The notes beneath the pieces are model-generated. The model was not told where the DNA came from. It was given only the letters and a program-made list of their open reading frames with translations, and ran no database searches. This document shows, in pieces, positions 9,895 through 17,975 of a stretch of 36,044 nucleotides of DNA. This DNA comes from G963674665 sp964609625. Lineage in GTDB: Bacteria > Desulfobacterota > Desulfovibrionia > Desulfovibrionales > Desulfovibrionaceae. The DNA lies in NCBI GenBank assembly GCA_964609625.1, contig CAZSRS010000041.1, positions 1 through 36,044 of the forward strand, given 5' to 3'. The position numbers and the translations under genes were made by a program. Numbering within the stretch: position 1 is the first letter of the stretch; each line of letters opens with the position of its first letter.

Positions 9895-10149
9895 ATGCAA
9901 AAACAGCGACTGCTCAATGTGGGATTCGGGAACTACATCATCGCCGGCCGGATCATCGCCATCGTGACGCCCGCCTCCTCGCCCATGCGCCGCCTGCGTG
10001 AGGACGCCAGGCAGGAAGGCAGGTTGATCGACGCCACCCAGGGCCGCAAGACCCGCTCCATGATCATCACCGACTCCAACCATGTCCTGCTCTCGGCCAT
10101 CCAGGCCGAGACAATCAGCCAACGCCTCAGCCAGGAGGAAGAGAAATGA
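9895..10149 (+). CDS. remA: RemA-like regulatory protein (DUF370)
   Basis: A small DUF370 protein of 84 aa: LLNVGFGNYIIAGRIIAIV, then SSPMRRLREDARQEGRLIDAT and TRSMIITDSNHVLLSAI. In Bacillus the family member RemA is a DNA-binding activator of biofilm-matrix genes; its role in this lineage is not established. The ATG has GGAG 7 nt upstream. The end overlaps the gmk start (ATGA), the conserved yicC-remA-gmk arrangement. No membrane segments. Confidence 0.9.
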   Translation: MQKQRLLNVGFGNYIIAGRIIAIVTPASSPMRRLREDARQEGRLIDATQGRKTRSMIITDSNHVLLSAIQAETISQRLSQEEEK

Positions 10150-10775
10150 GCGTTGCAGAACGCAGAGGCGTGGCCCTGGTGGTCTGCGCCCCTTCGGGGG
10201 CCGGCAAGACCACTCTGGTGCGCAGGCTGCTTTCGGAGTTCGACCGCTTCGCCTACTCGATCTCCTGCACCACCCGCGCTCCCAGAACCGGGGAGCGGGA
10301 CGGCCGCGACTACCACTTTTTACCAACAGACGAATTCGAGCGTTTGCGCGATCAGGGGTACTTCGCGGAATGGGCGATCGTGCACGGTAACTACTACGGT
10401 ACCCCCTTGGCAGCAGTGCGCGGGAATCTCGACGCCGGCAGGGACATGCTCTTTGACATCGATGTGCAAGGTGCCGCCCAGCTCAAGGAAACGATCGACG
10501 CCCGATTCGTCTTCATCCTTCCCCCGTCCTATGATGTCCTGCGGCAGCGCCTCACAAGCAGGGGCACGGACAGCCCGGAGACCATCGCCAAGCGCCTGGC
10601 CGCCGCGGCCGCTGAACTGAGGCAGGCCCACTGGTTCGACGCCCTGGTGATCAACGACGATCTTGATCAGGCCTATGACGAACTGCGCGCCGTGTACTTG
10701 GCCGCGACCCTGGCCCCTGGGCTCGATCCGGAGTTCCTGCCCCACCTCCTGGAGCATTGGAATCAGGAGGCTTGA
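10146..10775 (+). CDS. gmk: Guanylate kinase
   Basis: Phosphorylates GMP to GDP with ATP, in purine nucleotide synthesis and salvage. The 209-aa protein has the P-loop APSGAGKTT at residues 15-23, the GMP-binding block SISCTTRAPRTGERDGRDYHF and the FDIDVQGAAQLK region; all are standard. Translational coupling to remA through a 4-nt ATGA overlap. The rpoZ gene that often follows gmk is not here; a TPR gene follows instead after a 70-nt gap with a possible promoter. Confidence 0.97.
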   Translation: MSVAERRGVALVVCAPSGAGKTTLVRRLLSEFDRFAYSISCTTRAPRTGERDGRDYHFLPTDEFERLRDQGYFAEWAIVHGNYYGTPLAAVRGNLDAGRDMLFDIDVQGAAQLKETIDARFVFILPPSYDVLRQRLTSRGTDSPETIAKRLAAAAAELRQAHWFDALVINDDLDQAYDELRAVYLAATLAPGLDPEFLPHLLEHWNQEA

Positions 10776-10781
10776 ACATAT

Positions 10782-10809
10782 TTGCAAAAATTCCAAAATA
10801 GGTTATGGT
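10782..10809 (+). promoter_or_regulatory. Candidate sigma-70-type promoter before the TPR gene
   Basis: TTGCAA (10782-10787), a 16-bp spacer and TATGGT (10804-10809), four matches of six to consensus in each box. The 70-bp gap between gmk and the TPR gene is notably AT-rich in this GC-rich window. Modest support only. Confidence 0.35.
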
Positions 10810-10845
10810 TACCTAAAAAAACCAGTGGCAAACAACGGCGCGACC

Positions 10846-11880
10846 ATGGATCCCAAGGACGAAAACGAATTTCACGGTCTGGAACAGGATACCCCGCTCG
10901 AATCCGAAGCTGACGGCGAGGATTTGCTGGCTGACCAGGACATCCAAGTCCATGAGCAGATCGAGGGAGATCTCCTGACCGAGGACACCGAAGCGCCCCC
11001 CGCGACTCCCGCGCCTGTTCGTGAGCAAGGCAAGCGGGAGCGCATAAAAGGCATATTTTCCACCCAGAGCATCGAGAAGGTCGGCACCGGCACCACCATC
11101 CGCCGCACCATCCAGAAGACGTTCTGGATGGCCGAAGAGACCGATGAAGGCCACATCCAGATTCAGCCCCTCAACGTCAACTACGTGCCTTCCGGCCCCA
11201 GACGCATGATCGCAAAGGACGACCTGCTCAGACAGTTCAACCCGGAGCCGGAATTCTACCTGAGCACTGTTTTTCCCGCCATGCAGCGCCTGAAGCAAAC
11301 CGTGCAACTGGGCGAGGAACACCGCAAGAAAGGGCGTAATTTCAGCGCGGAGCACGAGTTTCAGACCGCCCTCACTGTGGACGAGGAAAACGTCCGAGCC
11401 AATTTCGGCCTCGGTCTCACCTATCTGGAGCGCGGCGAGCGTAAAAAGGCGGACAATATCTTCGAACGCCTGGTCAAACTCGACGCGGCCTTCGAGCCGG
11501 AGCACAAGCACCTGTTCAATGACTTCGGCATCAGCCTGCGTAAGAACAGCATGTTCGACCAGGCCATCGATTACTACAATCGCGCGCTGGAGCTTTCCAA
11601 GGCCGACGAACACCTGCATTACAACATCGCAAGGGCCTATTTCTCGAAACAGCAGTTGGACAAGACCGTGGAGCATCTGCAAAAGGCCCTGAGCATGAAC
11701 CCCGAGTTCGAAGTGGCTGGCCAGTTCCTTGACTGGCTCAAAGCCAGGGGCTACATCTCGGAAGACGGCCAAGTGAACCCCGATGCCAAGCTCGTCCCTG
11801 AAGACACTCCGGGCTTCAGCGCTCCGCAGGGTAAAACGTCCGATACAGACGAAACGCCCTCATACAAAATGGATATCTAA
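10846..11880 (+). CDS. TPR-repeat protein with acidic N-terminus
   Basis: A 344-aa cytoplasmic tetratricopeptide protein of unknown function. The start at MDPKDENEFHG is the first ATG after the candidate promoter; a GTG at 10825 is an alternative and neither has a clear Shine-Dalgarno. Residues 1-60 are acidic and probably disordered. A basic block GKRERIKGIFSTQSIEKVG and a conserved-looking middle part (TIRRTIQKTFWMAEETD) follow. Three or so TPR units span about 153-290 (RANFGLGLTYLERGERKKA, FNDFGISLRKNSMFDQA, LHYNIARAYFSKQQLDKT). The C-terminus is a polar tail. It likely acts as an adaptor. An HDOD gene follows after 3 nt, so the two are probably expressed together. Confidence 0.82.
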   Translation: MDPKDENEFHGLEQDTPLESEADGEDLLADQDIQVHEQIEGDLLTEDTEAPPATPAPVREQGKRERIKGIFSTQSIEKVGTGTTIRRTIQKTFWMAEETDEGHIQIQPLNVNYVPSGPRRMIAKDDLLRQFNPEPEFYLSTVFPAMQRLKQTVQLGEEHRKKGRNFSAEHEFQTALTVDEENVRANFGLGLTYLERGERKKADNIFERLVKLDAAFEPEHKHLFNDFGISLRKNSMFDQAIDYYNRALELSKADEHLHYNIARAYFSKQQLDKTVEHLQKALSMNPEFEVAGQFLDWLKARGYISEDGQVNPDAKLVPEDTPGFSAPQGKTSDTDETPSYKMDI

Positions 11881-11883
11881 TTC

Positions 11884-12747
11884 ATGACGGATCCGACCAG
11901 CGGACAGGACTTCCTGGCGGAACTCCTGGAAATCAAGCAGGAGTTACCCTTTTCTCCAGCACTGCTCGGCGATCTCTTTTACATGACCGGCGAGAACTCC
12001 TTCGCCCCCCTGGAGAAGATCGCCCAGACCCTGAATCTGGACCAGGGATTGAGCACCAAGGTCCTGGCCATGGCCAACTCCGCCTTCTACGGACTCCAGG
12101 CCAAGGTCACCTCCGTGGCCAGGGCCGTGGCCCTGCTCGGGCTCAAGGAAATCCGCAACGTCGTGCTCATGCTCGGCACCCAGGCCCTGACCGTGCGCCA
12201 CCACTACCCCAGGGAATTCGACATCCGCGCCTATTGGGACCACCAGCTCGCCACCGGCGTCTGCGCCAAACTCCTGGCCGAACGCCGCTCGGGCCTGGAC
12301 CCCGACATCCTGTTCACCGCCGGCCTGCTGCACGACATGGGCATCCTGCTCACCGCGCTCTACCGCCCAAAGGCCTGGGCAGCCATCCACACCACCGTGC
12401 TTGCGGAGAAGTGCACCTGGAGCCAGGCCGAGGACCGCTATTGGGGGCTGGAGCATGGTCTCATCGGCGCCATGACCCTCAACTCCTGGAACCTGCCCCC
12501 CGAGCTGACCGAGCCCGTGAACTGGCACCACTCGCCGAATCTGGCCCCGGAGTATGCCGAACACGCCAAGGTCTTGTGCATCGCCGACGGACTGCACCAC
12601 AGGCTCATGGACGAAAAATATGCCATCGCCCCGCCCGCCCTGGAGGCCATGGACGAATTCGGCTTCAACGAAAAGGAAATCCTTACGGAACTCTCCTGGG
12701 TCCTGGAAGACGATAGTTTGTCGCAGTTCGTGGCCCATCTGACCTGA
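11884..12747 (+). CDS. HDOD domain protein
   Basis: A 287-aa single-domain HDOD protein, a relative of HD phosphohydrolases common in signalling and stress responses of proteobacteria. Family features: LEKIAQTLNLDQGLSTKVLAMANSAFYG, then SVARAVALLGLKEIRNVVL, and an HD pair at His150-Asp151 in AGLLHDMGILL. A later WHH stretch occurs (VNWHHSPNL). Many HDOD proteins have lost catalysis and act as regulatory scaffolds; which applies here cannot be told. It starts 3 nt after the TPR stop and ends 37 nt before recJ, suggesting co-transcription. Confidence 0.9.
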   Translation: MTDPTSGQDFLAELLEIKQELPFSPALLGDLFYMTGENSFAPLEKIAQTLNLDQGLSTKVLAMANSAFYGLQAKVTSVARAVALLGLKEIRNVVLMLGTQALTVRHHYPREFDIRAYWDHQLATGVCAKLLAERRSGLDPDILFTAGLLHDMGILLTALYRPKAWAAIHTTVLAEKCTWSQAEDRYWGLEHGLIGAMTLNSWNLPPELTEPVNWHHSPNLAPEYAEHAKVLCIADGLHHRLMDEKYAIAPPALEAMDEFGFNEKEILTELSWVLEDDSLSQFVAHLT

Positions 12748-12784
12748 CCTTGACCCAGCCTCCGGCGCGCGCTCCTCGACTGCC

Positions 12785-14533
12785 ATGATGCACTGGAAAC
12801 TCCGCCCCAGCACCTTGCCCCCGCCCGAGCCCGAACTCCTGGCCCGCTACGCCGCCAGGCTCGAGGTCTCCGAACGTATCGTGCGACTGCTCTGGCGCCG
12901 CGGCCTGCAAGACGCCACCGACATGCGCCGGTTCCTGGACTCCGGCCTACGCCATCTGGCCCCGCCGGAGCATTGGCCCGGCATCCGCAAGGGCGCCGAA
13001 CTCCTGGCCCAGGGCCTGGAGCAGGGTCTGTCCATGGCCGTGTGGGGCGACTACGACGTGGACGGCGTTACGGCCACCGCCCTGGTCACGGATTTTCTCA
13101 ACCGCAAGGGCCACTCCGTGCTCCCTTACCTGCCCAATCGCATGGACGAGGGCTACGGCCTCAACGTGGAGGGCGTGGAAGAACTCGGCCGCAAGGGGAT
13201 CCGCCTGTTGCTCACCGTGGACTGCGGCATCGGGGATCACGACGCCATCGAGCGCGCCAGGGAACTGGGTATGACCGTGGTCGTCTCGGACCATCACCTC
13301 CCTGGCGACACCTTGCCACCCGCTCAGGCGGTCTGCAATCCTCGCGTGCCCGGCTGCTGCGCCGAAGGCCCGGTGGGCTGCGAGCTGGAAGACCTGGCCG
13401 GCGTGGGCGTGGCCTTCTTGCTCATGGCCGCTCTCAACTCCATGCTGCCGGGTGAGGCAGTCGACATCCGCCCCCTGCTCGATCTCGTGGCCCTGGGCAC
13501 CATCGCCGACGTGGTCCCCCTCAGGGGGCAGAACCGCATCCTGGTCAAGAACGGCCTGCACTTCCTCAACGAGGCCCAGCGGCCAGGCATCGCAGCCCTC
13601 AAGGAGGTCAGCGGCTTGAATGCCAAGGCCGCCCTCGGCGCGGGGCAGGTGGCCTTCGGCCTGGCGCCGCGCATCAACGCTGCCGGCCGCCTGGACAGCG
13701 CCACCCTGGCCCTGCGACTGCTGCTCAGCGAGACCAGGGAGCAGGCACTGCCCCTAGCACAGCAACTCAACGAATTCAACCTGGAGCGTCGCAAGGAAGA
13801 GGACCAGATCCTGGAACAGGCCCTGGAGCAGGCCCAGGAACACGCCGCACGCCTCGGGCTGATCCTCTGCGCGCCCCACTGGCATCCAGGCGTCATCGGC
13901 ATCGTGGCCTCCAGGGTTGTGGAACACCTCTATCGCCCCGTGATCCTGCTTTGCAAGGACGACAACACCGGCCTGCTCAAGGGCTCGGGCCGCTCCATCC
14001 CGGAGTTCGATCTGCACGCCGGCCTGAACAACTGCCAGGATCTGCTGGCCCGTTATGGGGGACACCGCCAGGCCGCGGGTCTTGCCCTGGAACCCCAGCA
14101 CCTCGACGCACTGCGCATGCGCTTCCACGAGGTCGTGACCCAGGAACTCGGCCCTGAACCTCTGACCCCCAGCCAGTTGGTGGACGCCGAGCTGAACTTC
14201 GGCGAGATCGACTTCACCCTGCTCAAAGAGCTCGAACTACTCCAGCCCTTTGGCATGGGCAACCCCGAGCCTGTGTTCATCTCCCCGCCAGTGCAGGTCA
14301 GCCGGCACCGGGTCTTTGGCGCCAAGGACGGCCAACCGGGGCGCCACGTGTCCCTGCAGCTGCACGACACCCTGGCCGGCGTGAGCCTGAGCGCCAAGGC
14401 CTGGCGCATGGCCGAGACCCTGGGCCCGGAGCTGGTGGGCAAACGCGCCAGGGTGGCCTTCACCCCCAAGATCGACCACTACAACGGCCTGGCCAACATA
14501 GATCTGAATATCAAGGGTCTGAACGTGGAATAG
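12785..14533 (+). CDS. recJ: Single-stranded-DNA-specific exonuclease RecJ
   Basis: A 5'-3' single-strand DNA exonuclease in recombinational and mismatch repair, 582 aa. The DHH-superfamily motifs are intact: motif I WGDYDVDGVTAT (Asp89, Asp91, Asp93), LLTVDCGIGDHDAI, the DHH triad at 169-171 (VVSDHHLPG) and the LGTIADVVPL motif. The DHHA1 domain shows KGSGRSIPEFDLHAGL and RYGGHRQAAGLALE. The oligonucleotide-binding end is present (FGMGNPEPVFISPP). Two consecutive ATGs, 12785 and 12788, are possible starts and no good Shine-Dalgarno distinguishes them. Confidence 0.95.
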   Translation: MMHWKLRPSTLPPPEPELLARYAARLEVSERIVRLLWRRGLQDATDMRRFLDSGLRHLAPPEHWPGIRKGAELLAQGLEQGLSMAVWGDYDVDGVTATALVTDFLNRKGHSVLPYLPNRMDEGYGLNVEGVEELGRKGIRLLLTVDCGIGDHDAIERARELGMTVVVSDHHLPGDTLPPAQAVCNPRVPGCCAEGPVGCELEDLAGVGVAFLLMAALNSMLPGEAVDIRPLLDLVALGTIADVVPLRGQNRILVKNGLHFLNEAQRPGIAALKEVSGLNAKAALGAGQVAFGLAPRINAAGRLDSATLALRLLLSETREQALPLAQQLNEFNLERRKEEDQILEQALEQAQEHAARLGLILCAPHWHPGVIGIVASRVVEHLYRPVILLCKDDNTGLLKGSGRSIPEFDLHAGLNNCQDLLARYGGHRQAAGLALEPQHLDALRMRFHEVVTQELGPEPLTPSQLVDAELNFGEIDFTLLKELELLQPFGMGNPEPVFISPPVQVSRHRVFGAKDGQPGRHVSLQLHDTLAGVSLSAKAWRMAETLGPELVGKRARVAFTPKIDHYNGLANIDLNIKGLNVE

Positions 14534-14583
14534 CGACCAGGGGCAATACAAGCACCCAACCCACCCAAACAGGCTGGACTGAA

Positions 14584-14796
14584 ATGAAGTACCTCGTCGT
14601 GATCGAACCCACGGCAACAGGTTACTCGGCTTTCTCACCGGACCTGCCCGGATGTGTCGCGACGGGCGCGGACCTGGAAGAGGTCAACAACAACATGCGG
14701 GAGGCGGTCGCTTTTCACCTCGAAGGGCTCCAGGAAGAGGGACTGCCGATCCCTGCCCCTGTATGTTGCGTTGGGCTCATCGACGCTGCCCAGTAG
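14584..14796 (+). CDS. Solitary HicB-family protein
   Basis: A 70-aa HicB-like protein (partial RNase H-like fold): MKYLVVIEPTATGYSAFSPDLPGC, then VNNNMREAVAFHLEGLQEEG and LPIPAP. This is the antitoxin-type core domain without a C-terminal DNA-binding extension. No HicA toxin gene was found on either side: the gap before it is 50 bp and 14797-14930 shows no HicA-like open frame. Solitary HicB proteins are widespread and mostly uncharacterised. It stands between recJ and the convergent lipA. Confidence 0.82.
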   Translation: MKYLVVIEPTATGYSAFSPDLPGCVATGADLEEVNNNMREAVAFHLEGLQEEGLPIPAPVCCVGLIDAAQ

Positions 14797-14930
14797 GTCG
14801 GTTGGCCTCCCTCCCCATTGCCGCTTCCTGTCGCAAGCATCCTTTCCGATACGACGGAGGAATATCCTGGTCATCGAGGGGAGGAGACACTGCTACCCAG
14901 CGCGGGGAGTTAGAGACGTGATGCACATCT

Positions 14931-15827
14931 CTACGCAAATCCGTCCTCCTTCCCCAACACGTTCCCGGCGTTGTAACTGCTGCGCACCAAGGGCGCGCAG
15001 TACATCCTTCCGATACCCAGCTCCCGGCCCCAGGCCGCATAGCGTTCGAACATCTCCGGCGCCACGTAACGCCGTGGCGCGGGGTGCCGGCGCGACGGCG
15101 CCAGATACTGCCCCACCGTGACGATGTCGCAGCCCGCCTCGGCCAGGTCGGCCAGCAGCACGCGAACCGCCGCGTCGTCCTCGCCCAACCCCACCATGAA
15201 CCCGCTTTTGCTCGTCAGCCCCGCTGTCCCGACCCTGCGCAACAACTCGATGCTGCGGTCGTACACCGCTTGGGGGCGGATGGATTCATACAATCCCGGC
15301 ACGGTCTCCACGTTGTGGTTCACGATGTCCGGAGCAGCGGTCAGCACAGTTTCCAAGGCTTCACGGCTGCCCTGAAAGTCCGGAATCAGCAGCTCCACCC
15401 CAGCCGTGGGCAGCTTCCGGCGCAGGGCCGCCACCACGGCCGCGAACTGCCCCGCGCCGCCGTCCGGTAGGTCGTCCCGCGTCACCGAGGTCACCACCAC
15501 GTGCTCCAGGCCCAACTCGGCCGCGGCCTTGGCCAACCGGGCCGGCTCGTCGGGATCGGGTTGCGCCAACGCTCTGCTCTCCGGGGCGTGGCCGATGTTG
15601 CAAAACGCGCAGGCCCGGGTGCAGACCGCGCCCAGGATCATGAACGCGGCCACCTTGTGGGAAAAGCACTCGAAGATGTTCGGGCAGCGCGCGCCCTGGC
15701 AGACCGTGTGCAGCTCCAACCGCCCCAACAGGGCCCGCGTGCCGGCGTATTCCGGCCCCTGGGGCAGGCGCACGCGCAACCACTCAGGCAATCTGGAAAA
15801 CTTCCCGGAATTCCCGCACAAAACCAT
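14931..15827 (-). CDS. lipA: Lipoyl synthase
   Basis: A radical-SAM enzyme that inserts two sulfur atoms into octanoyl groups on lipoyl domains (GcvH, 2-oxoacid dehydrogenases). The 298-aa product has the auxiliary-cluster motif CQGARCPNIFEC (Cys43, Cys48, Cys54), the radical-SAM motif CTRACAFC (Cys69, Cys73, Cys76) and the conserved C-terminal RSSY at 282-285 whose serine ligates the auxiliary cluster. The start at MVLCGNSGKF is supported by GAGG 6 nt upstream and overlaps the end of lipB by 44 nt, indicating coupling. A TTG at 15791 with GGGAAG upstream is a weaker alternative. Confidence 0.96.
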   Translation of the reverse strand: MVLCGNSGKFSRLPEWLRVRLPQGPEYAGTRALLGRLELHTVCQGARCPNIFECFSHKVAAFMILGAVCTRACAFCNIGHAPESRALAQPDPDEPARLAKAAAELGLEHVVVTSVTRDDLPDGGAGQFAAVVAALRRKLPTAGVELLIPDFQGSREALETVLTAAPDIVNHNVETVPGLYESIRPQAVYDRSIELLRRVGTAGLTSKSGFMVGLGEDDAAVRVLLADLAEAGCDIVTVGQYLAPSRRHPAPRRYVAPEMFERYAAWGRELGIGRMYCAPLVRSSYNAGNVLGKEDGFA

Positions 15828-16431
15828 CTTTCACCTCTTGCATGCTCACCCGCCAGTCGCGCATCCCGGCCGCCCTGCGTTCCAGTTCCATGGACGTGGG
15901 CACAGCATCGGCAAGACCGCAGGGGGTGATGGCGGAGAACAGGCCGACATCCTCCAGCACGTTCAGGGCCAAGCCGTGGAAGGTGACCCAACGCCTTACA
16001 CCCAGGCCCACGGAAGCGATCTTGCGTCGCCCCAGCCAGACTCCAGGCCTGCCCTCCTGGCGACCGGCAGTAAGGGAAAAGTCGGACAGAAGCCGGATCA
16101 CCACCTCTTCAAGGTCGTGGAACATCCCGCGCAAACCGCCGGGGCGTCCGGCCAGGCGCATGACCGGATAGACCACCAGTTGTCCCGGAAAATGACAGGT
16201 GATATCACCCCCCCGTTTTGCGTGCACCAAGGCCACGCCGCGCTGTTCGAGTAGTTCCGGCGGCACGAGCAGGTTTGCGGTGCTGCCCGAACGACCCAGG
16301 GTGATCACGGGGGCGTGCTCCAGGAGATACAGTGCCGGGCCGCATTCACCGGCAGCCACGGTCTCCACCCGCCGCATTTGCACGTTCAGGGCGGCGTCAT
16401 AGTCGATGCGGCCCAGATCAACGATCTCCAC
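15784..16431 (-). CDS. lipB: Octanoyltransferase LipB
   Basis: Transfers octanoate from acyl carrier protein to lipoyl domains, the first step of de novo lipoylation; LipA finishes the cofactor. From the GTG at 16431 the product is 215 aa, the normal length, starting VEIVDLGRIDYDAALNVQ, as LipB proteins do. AAAGG lies 8 nt upstream of this GTG. Catalytic Lys137 (GRRKIASVGLGVRR) and Cys171 (ITPCGLADAVPTSM) and the RGGDITCHFPGQLVVYP block are present. The frame stays open for 105 codons further upstream (to 16746), but that part is low-complexity and lies inside the 3' end of the Rsm22-like gene. The start overlaps that gene by 14 nt. Confidence 0.93.
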   Translation of the reverse strand: MEIVDLGRIDYDAALNVQMRRVETVAAGECGPALYLLEHAPVITLGRSGSTANLLVPPELLEQRGVALVHAKRGGDITCHFPGQLVVYPVMRLAGRPGGLRGMFHDLEEVVIRLLSDFSLTAGRQEGRPGVWLGRRKIASVGLGVRRWVTFHGLALNVLEDVGLFSAITPCGLADAVPTSMELERRAAGMRDWRVSMQEVKDGFVREFREVFQIA

Positions 16432-17869
16432 TCCTGCCGCCTTTACCCCCTCTGCCTTCACCACCCTCCCTGCCAGACCCTCCGCCCCTTTTGCCGCGAT
16501 CGGTATCGCCTCTGCCGCTTCCGGCTTCGCCTTGCTCACGGTCCGAACCGCCCCTGCCCCCCCTGCCTGGTCTGCCGTCGTGCTTACCTCGACCGCTATC
16601 GCCTCTGCCCTGTCCCGCGTCGGCCTTGAAAGGTCTGTCGCCGCTCCTTCCACGCCCGGCACCACCCCTTCCCTGTCCACCGCCTTCCTTCTCCCGTCCG
16701 GATCGACCTGGGCCATGCCCTGCAACCTGCCCGGACCGTTGACCACTCGTCGAGTCCCTGGTCTGTTCGGCGTGCTTCGGGGGATCGGCCACGATCAACG
16801 GCAACGCGGTCTTGGCGTCGCGGCCGCCGTCCCGCGCCAGGGCGTAGCGCACCACGCTGCCCTGGCCAAAGCCCTCGGGCGCGTTCTCCAGCAGTGCCAA
16901 GCCATGTGCCGTGCAGACATAGCGACCGGAGCCCGGCTTGCCCGGCAGCTTGATGGCACCGGAGAGCACCCGGCCGAAGCCCGGTTTGTGGCGACGCTCG
17001 CGCCCCATGTTCAGGAAGCTCAGGGCCAGGGCGCCCTTGGGCAGACCGCTACGGCTGGAAAGGTCCTGGAGCCATTCCGGGGCGTCTGCCGGTGAAAAAC
17101 GAAAGTGGCACCAGGAGTGCACGTCGGCCGAGAGCATGGGACAGACATCGGCATGGGTGCAGGGCGACAAGGGCGCCAACCCGCCCTTGAGGCAAGCCTT
17201 GCGGAAGAGCGCCACCATCTTGCCCCCCAAGCGGGTGCCGGGTTCCACCACGAGAACCCTGGTCTGCTCCCCGGGCTTGAGCGCGGCCAGGGCTTTCCTG
17301 GCCAGGGCCTCCACGCCCTGCTCCAGGGGGGTGTCCCGCGGAAAACGCAGTTCGTTGAGCACGTTGCCCAGGATGATGCAGTGGGCAGGGTCCGACGCCC
17401 GCAGGTAGCGCTCCACGGGCATCTCCACCAACTCCAGTCCCCAGGTTCCACCCAGGGAGCGAAAAAGATCCGCCCCCAACTGCAGGGCCTTTCTGGAGTG
17501 GTCCACGCAGGTGAAGGAGAGTACCTTGTCCCGCAGGTCGGGGCGGGCCGCCCACAGTGCCATGACGCTGGTCAACGGACCGGAGCCCAGGTCCAAGATC
17601 ACGGCCTTGTGCGGTAGATGCAGCCACTGCCCGGCGAACAGCCGGGCCTGGCGGTAGACGTTCCAGGGCAGGAAGTAGTGGGCGTAGGCGGCCAACGTGC
17701 GTGGGGTCTGCAAATACCCCCCCACGAGGCCGCCGCGCTCGCTGGTGAGCTGCTTGGAGAGTTCGCGCACCGCCGCCGGCAGGTCCTCCTTGTGCCGCCG
17801 TTTCAGAGGCATGGCCTGTTCCAGGGCCACGGGCAGCGCTTCCAGGACCTGCAGCCCCTCCTGTCCCAA
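16418..17869 (-). CDS. Rsm22-like (METTL17 family) methyltransferase with Gly/Arg-rich tail; 5' end uncertain
   Basis: A small-subunit rRNA methyltransferase-like protein of the Rsm22 family. Seen (numbered from the TTG at 17869, 483 aa): LSKQLTSERGGLVGGYL, AYAHYFLPWN, SAM-binding ILDLGSGPLT (91-100), GNVLNELRF, and a cysteine set PCTHADVCPM...WCHF (Cys237, Cys243, Cys254) plus Cys319. In METTL17 and yeast Rsm22 similarly placed cysteines hold a [4Fe-4S] cluster, so a cluster is inferred here. The last 113 residues are 43 Gly and 21 Arg. The start is unclear: this frame has no ATG before 17812, while a GTGA overlap with the upstream gene (GTG at 17979) and an ATG at 17946 lie in another frame that would join with one added base. 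Other candidates in frame: GTG 17830, ATG 17812. Confidence 0.75.
   Translation of the reverse strand: MGQEGLQVLEALPVALEQAMPLKRRHKEDLPAAVRELSKQLTSERGGLVGGYLQTPRTLAAYAHYFLPWNVYRQARLFAGQWLHLPHKAVILDLGSGPLTSVMALWAARPDLRDKVLSFTCVDHSRKALQLGADLFRSLGGTWGLELVEMPVERYLRASDPAHCIILGNVLNELRFPRDTPLEQGVEALARKALAALKPGEQTRVLVVEPGTRLGGKMVALFRKACLKGGLAPLSPCTHADVCPMLSADVHSWCHFRFSPADAPEWLQDLSSRSGLPKGALALSFLNMGRERRHKPGFGRVLSGAIKLPGKPGSGRYVCTAHGLALLENAPEGFGQGSVVRYALARDGGRDAKTALPLIVADPPKHAEQTRDSTSGQRSGQVAGHGPGRSGREKEGGGQGRGGAGRGRSGDRPFKADAGQGRGDSGRGKHDGRPGRGGRGGSDREQGEAGSGRGDTDRGKRGGGSGREGGEGRGGKGGRSGDR
16430..16760 (-). repeat. Low-complexity purine-rich (plus strand pyrimidine-rich) tract encoding the Gly/Arg tail
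   Basis: About 330 bp with strong strand asymmetry: the plus strand is dominated by C and T (units like CCTCTGCC, CCGCCCCT, CCCTGCC), so the mRNA is G/A-rich. Degenerate short repeats are visible but no exact long unit. Two minus-strand frames are open throughout: one encodes the Gly/Arg tail, the other an Ala/Val/Glu-rich extension in the lipB frame. This looks like expansion of a short G-rich unit. Confidence 0.6.
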
Positions 17870-17975
17870 CTGGGGAAAGAGGCTCCTGCGGCCCTGGGTA
17901 CCGGCTGGTCGGCCTCCTTCATTTGTTGAAGGTCCCTGGGATTCATGCTGTTGCGGGCCTTTTCCGTGCGGTCGT

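Noticed and set aside
10663..10845. Start of the TPR gene inside gmk
   Set aside because: The frame is open there, but the residues are an out-of-frame shadow of gmk and lack any family character.
14797..14930. HicA toxin next to the HicB-like gene
   Set aside because: No frame shows the HicA pattern (small basic protein with Gly-Ser-His); the gap is only 134 bp.
16432..16746. Extended LipB of 320 aa as the main call
   Set aside because: LipB is normally about 215 aa and the GTG at 16431 has a good ribosome-binding site; the extension is low-complexity. Kept only as a finding.
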